Origin: Streptomyces sp. SCSIO 75703
Lineage (GTDB): Bacteria; Actinomycetota; Actinomycetes; Streptomycetales; Streptomycetaceae
DNA length: 64,000 bases
Assembly: GCF_036607905.1 (NCBI RefSeq)
Contig: NZ_CP144555.1
Span: forward strand, 4,278,001-4,342,000
Direction of reading: 5' to 3'
In this document: positions 63,674 to 64,000 of the stretch, one piece after another
Layout of the letters: every line of letters begins with the position of its first letter
Position numbering within the stretch: position 1 is the stretch's first letter
Made by a program: the position numbers and the translations under genes
The notes under the pieces: generated by a model
What the model was told of the DNA's origin: nothing
Database searches by the model: none
What the model saw: only the letters and a program-made list of their open reading frames with translations

Positions 63674-64000
63674 ATGAGCAAGCGCCAGACGCAGAAACTG
63701 CTGCGCATGATGGCGGGCGGAGAGCCGGTCGAGCTCACCAGTCCGATGGCGTCCGTCCGGAAACTCGCCCGACTCGCCTTCCTGGCCCAGCAGTTCGGCT
63801 ACGAGTACGCGGACGTCCGGCAGGGCTCGGGACGCAACGCCGCCCTGACGATGCTGCTCGTGCCCGACCCGTCCCCGCAGGCGCGCTCCCGGGCCGTCCA
63901 GAACTGGGCGCAGTACCCCAACGCCCACGACGGCGTCTCCCTGCCGCCCCTCGTCCCCGACGCCTTCGAACTCCTCAAGGCCCGCATCAACTTCGACCTC
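63674..64000 (+). CDS. Conserved hypothetical protein, 3' end outside window
   Basis: The 109 visible residues begin MSKRQTQKLLRMMAGGEPVELTSPMASVRKLARLAFLAQQFGYEY (shown here only in part as family-typical: KRQTQKLLRM, LARLAFLAQQ, YADVRQGSGRN, ALTMLLVPDPSP). The basic amphipathic start could bind nucleic acid, but I do not recognise a domain. ATG 63674 is used; GTG 63668 in the same frame is possible. It lies downstream of the matAB-acyltransferase operon with a 111-bp gap. The gene runs off the window at base 64000. Confidence 0.6.
   Translation, partial: MSKRQTQKLLRMMAGGEPVELTSPMASVRKLARLAFLAQQFGYEYADVRQGSGRNAALTMLLVPDPSPQARSRAVQNWAQYPNAHDGVSLPPLVPDAFELLKARINFDL

Overview
This window is chromosomal DNA of a Streptomyces (very high GC, extreme G/C third-position bias, Streptomyces-type gene content). 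The gene order matches what I remember of the S. coelicolor core chromosome between lpqB and the matAB locus: lpqB, comF-like, hpf, response regulator, secA, NAD-glutamate dehydrogenase, cell-wall glycopolymer genes, galE, ohr/ohrR, sugar ABC transporter, FtsK/FHA protein, pkaA-pkaB, prfB, ftsEX, smpB-ssrA, matA-matB. No phage, insertion sequence, CRISPR array, rRNA or stand-alone tRNA gene is visible.

Layout. 0-4 kb: end of lpqB, a ComF-like phosphoribosyltransferase with an unusual C-terminal insertion and two perfect DnaA boxes upstream, the long ribosome hibernation factor, and a NarL/LuxR response regulator. 4-6 kb (minus strand): a YcaQ-type DNA glycosylase and a GNAT acetyltransferase. 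6-12 kb: secA, an Rv3235-family protein, a conserved actinobacterial protein and a HAD hydrolase. 12-17 kb: the 1643-residue NAD-glutamate dehydrogenase, preceded by a possible leaderless small ORF that overlaps its start.

17-37 kb is the most distinctive region. It is a surface-polymer locus with two paralogous polytopic membrane proteins, a third membrane protein, one plain GT2 glycosyltransferase, four TagF-like (CDP-glycerol glycerophosphotransferase family) proteins, a TagGH/Wzm-Wzt-type ABC exporter, galE and a TetR regulator. Two of the four TagF-like proteins carry an intact GT2 domain, one carries a decayed GT2 domain, and one has lost the catalytic histidines. An ohrR-ohr peroxide module sits inside the locus. 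Genes overlap by 4 bp in several places, which suggests translational coupling. I infer that the locus makes, decorates and exports a teichoic-acid-like wall polymer; its chemistry cannot be read from sequence.

37-41 kb: a sugar ABC importer operon (two permeases and a lipoprotein) without its own ATPase; one permease has a large inserted domain. 41-48 kb: an FHA-FtsK/SpoIIIE protein with a degenerate Walker A motif, divergent from two membrane-anchored Ser/Thr kinases (PkaA and PkaB). 48-55 kb: prfB, a glycine-rich repetitive sortase substrate, a small zinc-ribbon membrane protein, ftsE-ftsX, an S41 protease, smpB and tmRNA (trans-translation partners side by side). 55-64 kb: MFS/LysR divergent pair, then a matA-matB-acyltransferase operon with start/stop overlaps, probably making the exopolysaccharide that glues hyphae, and the start of a conserved small protein.

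Recurring regulatory traits are leaderless starts (a TANNNT -10 box 6-7 nt before the start codon) and long perfect hairpins as terminators, only one of which has a clear T-tract.
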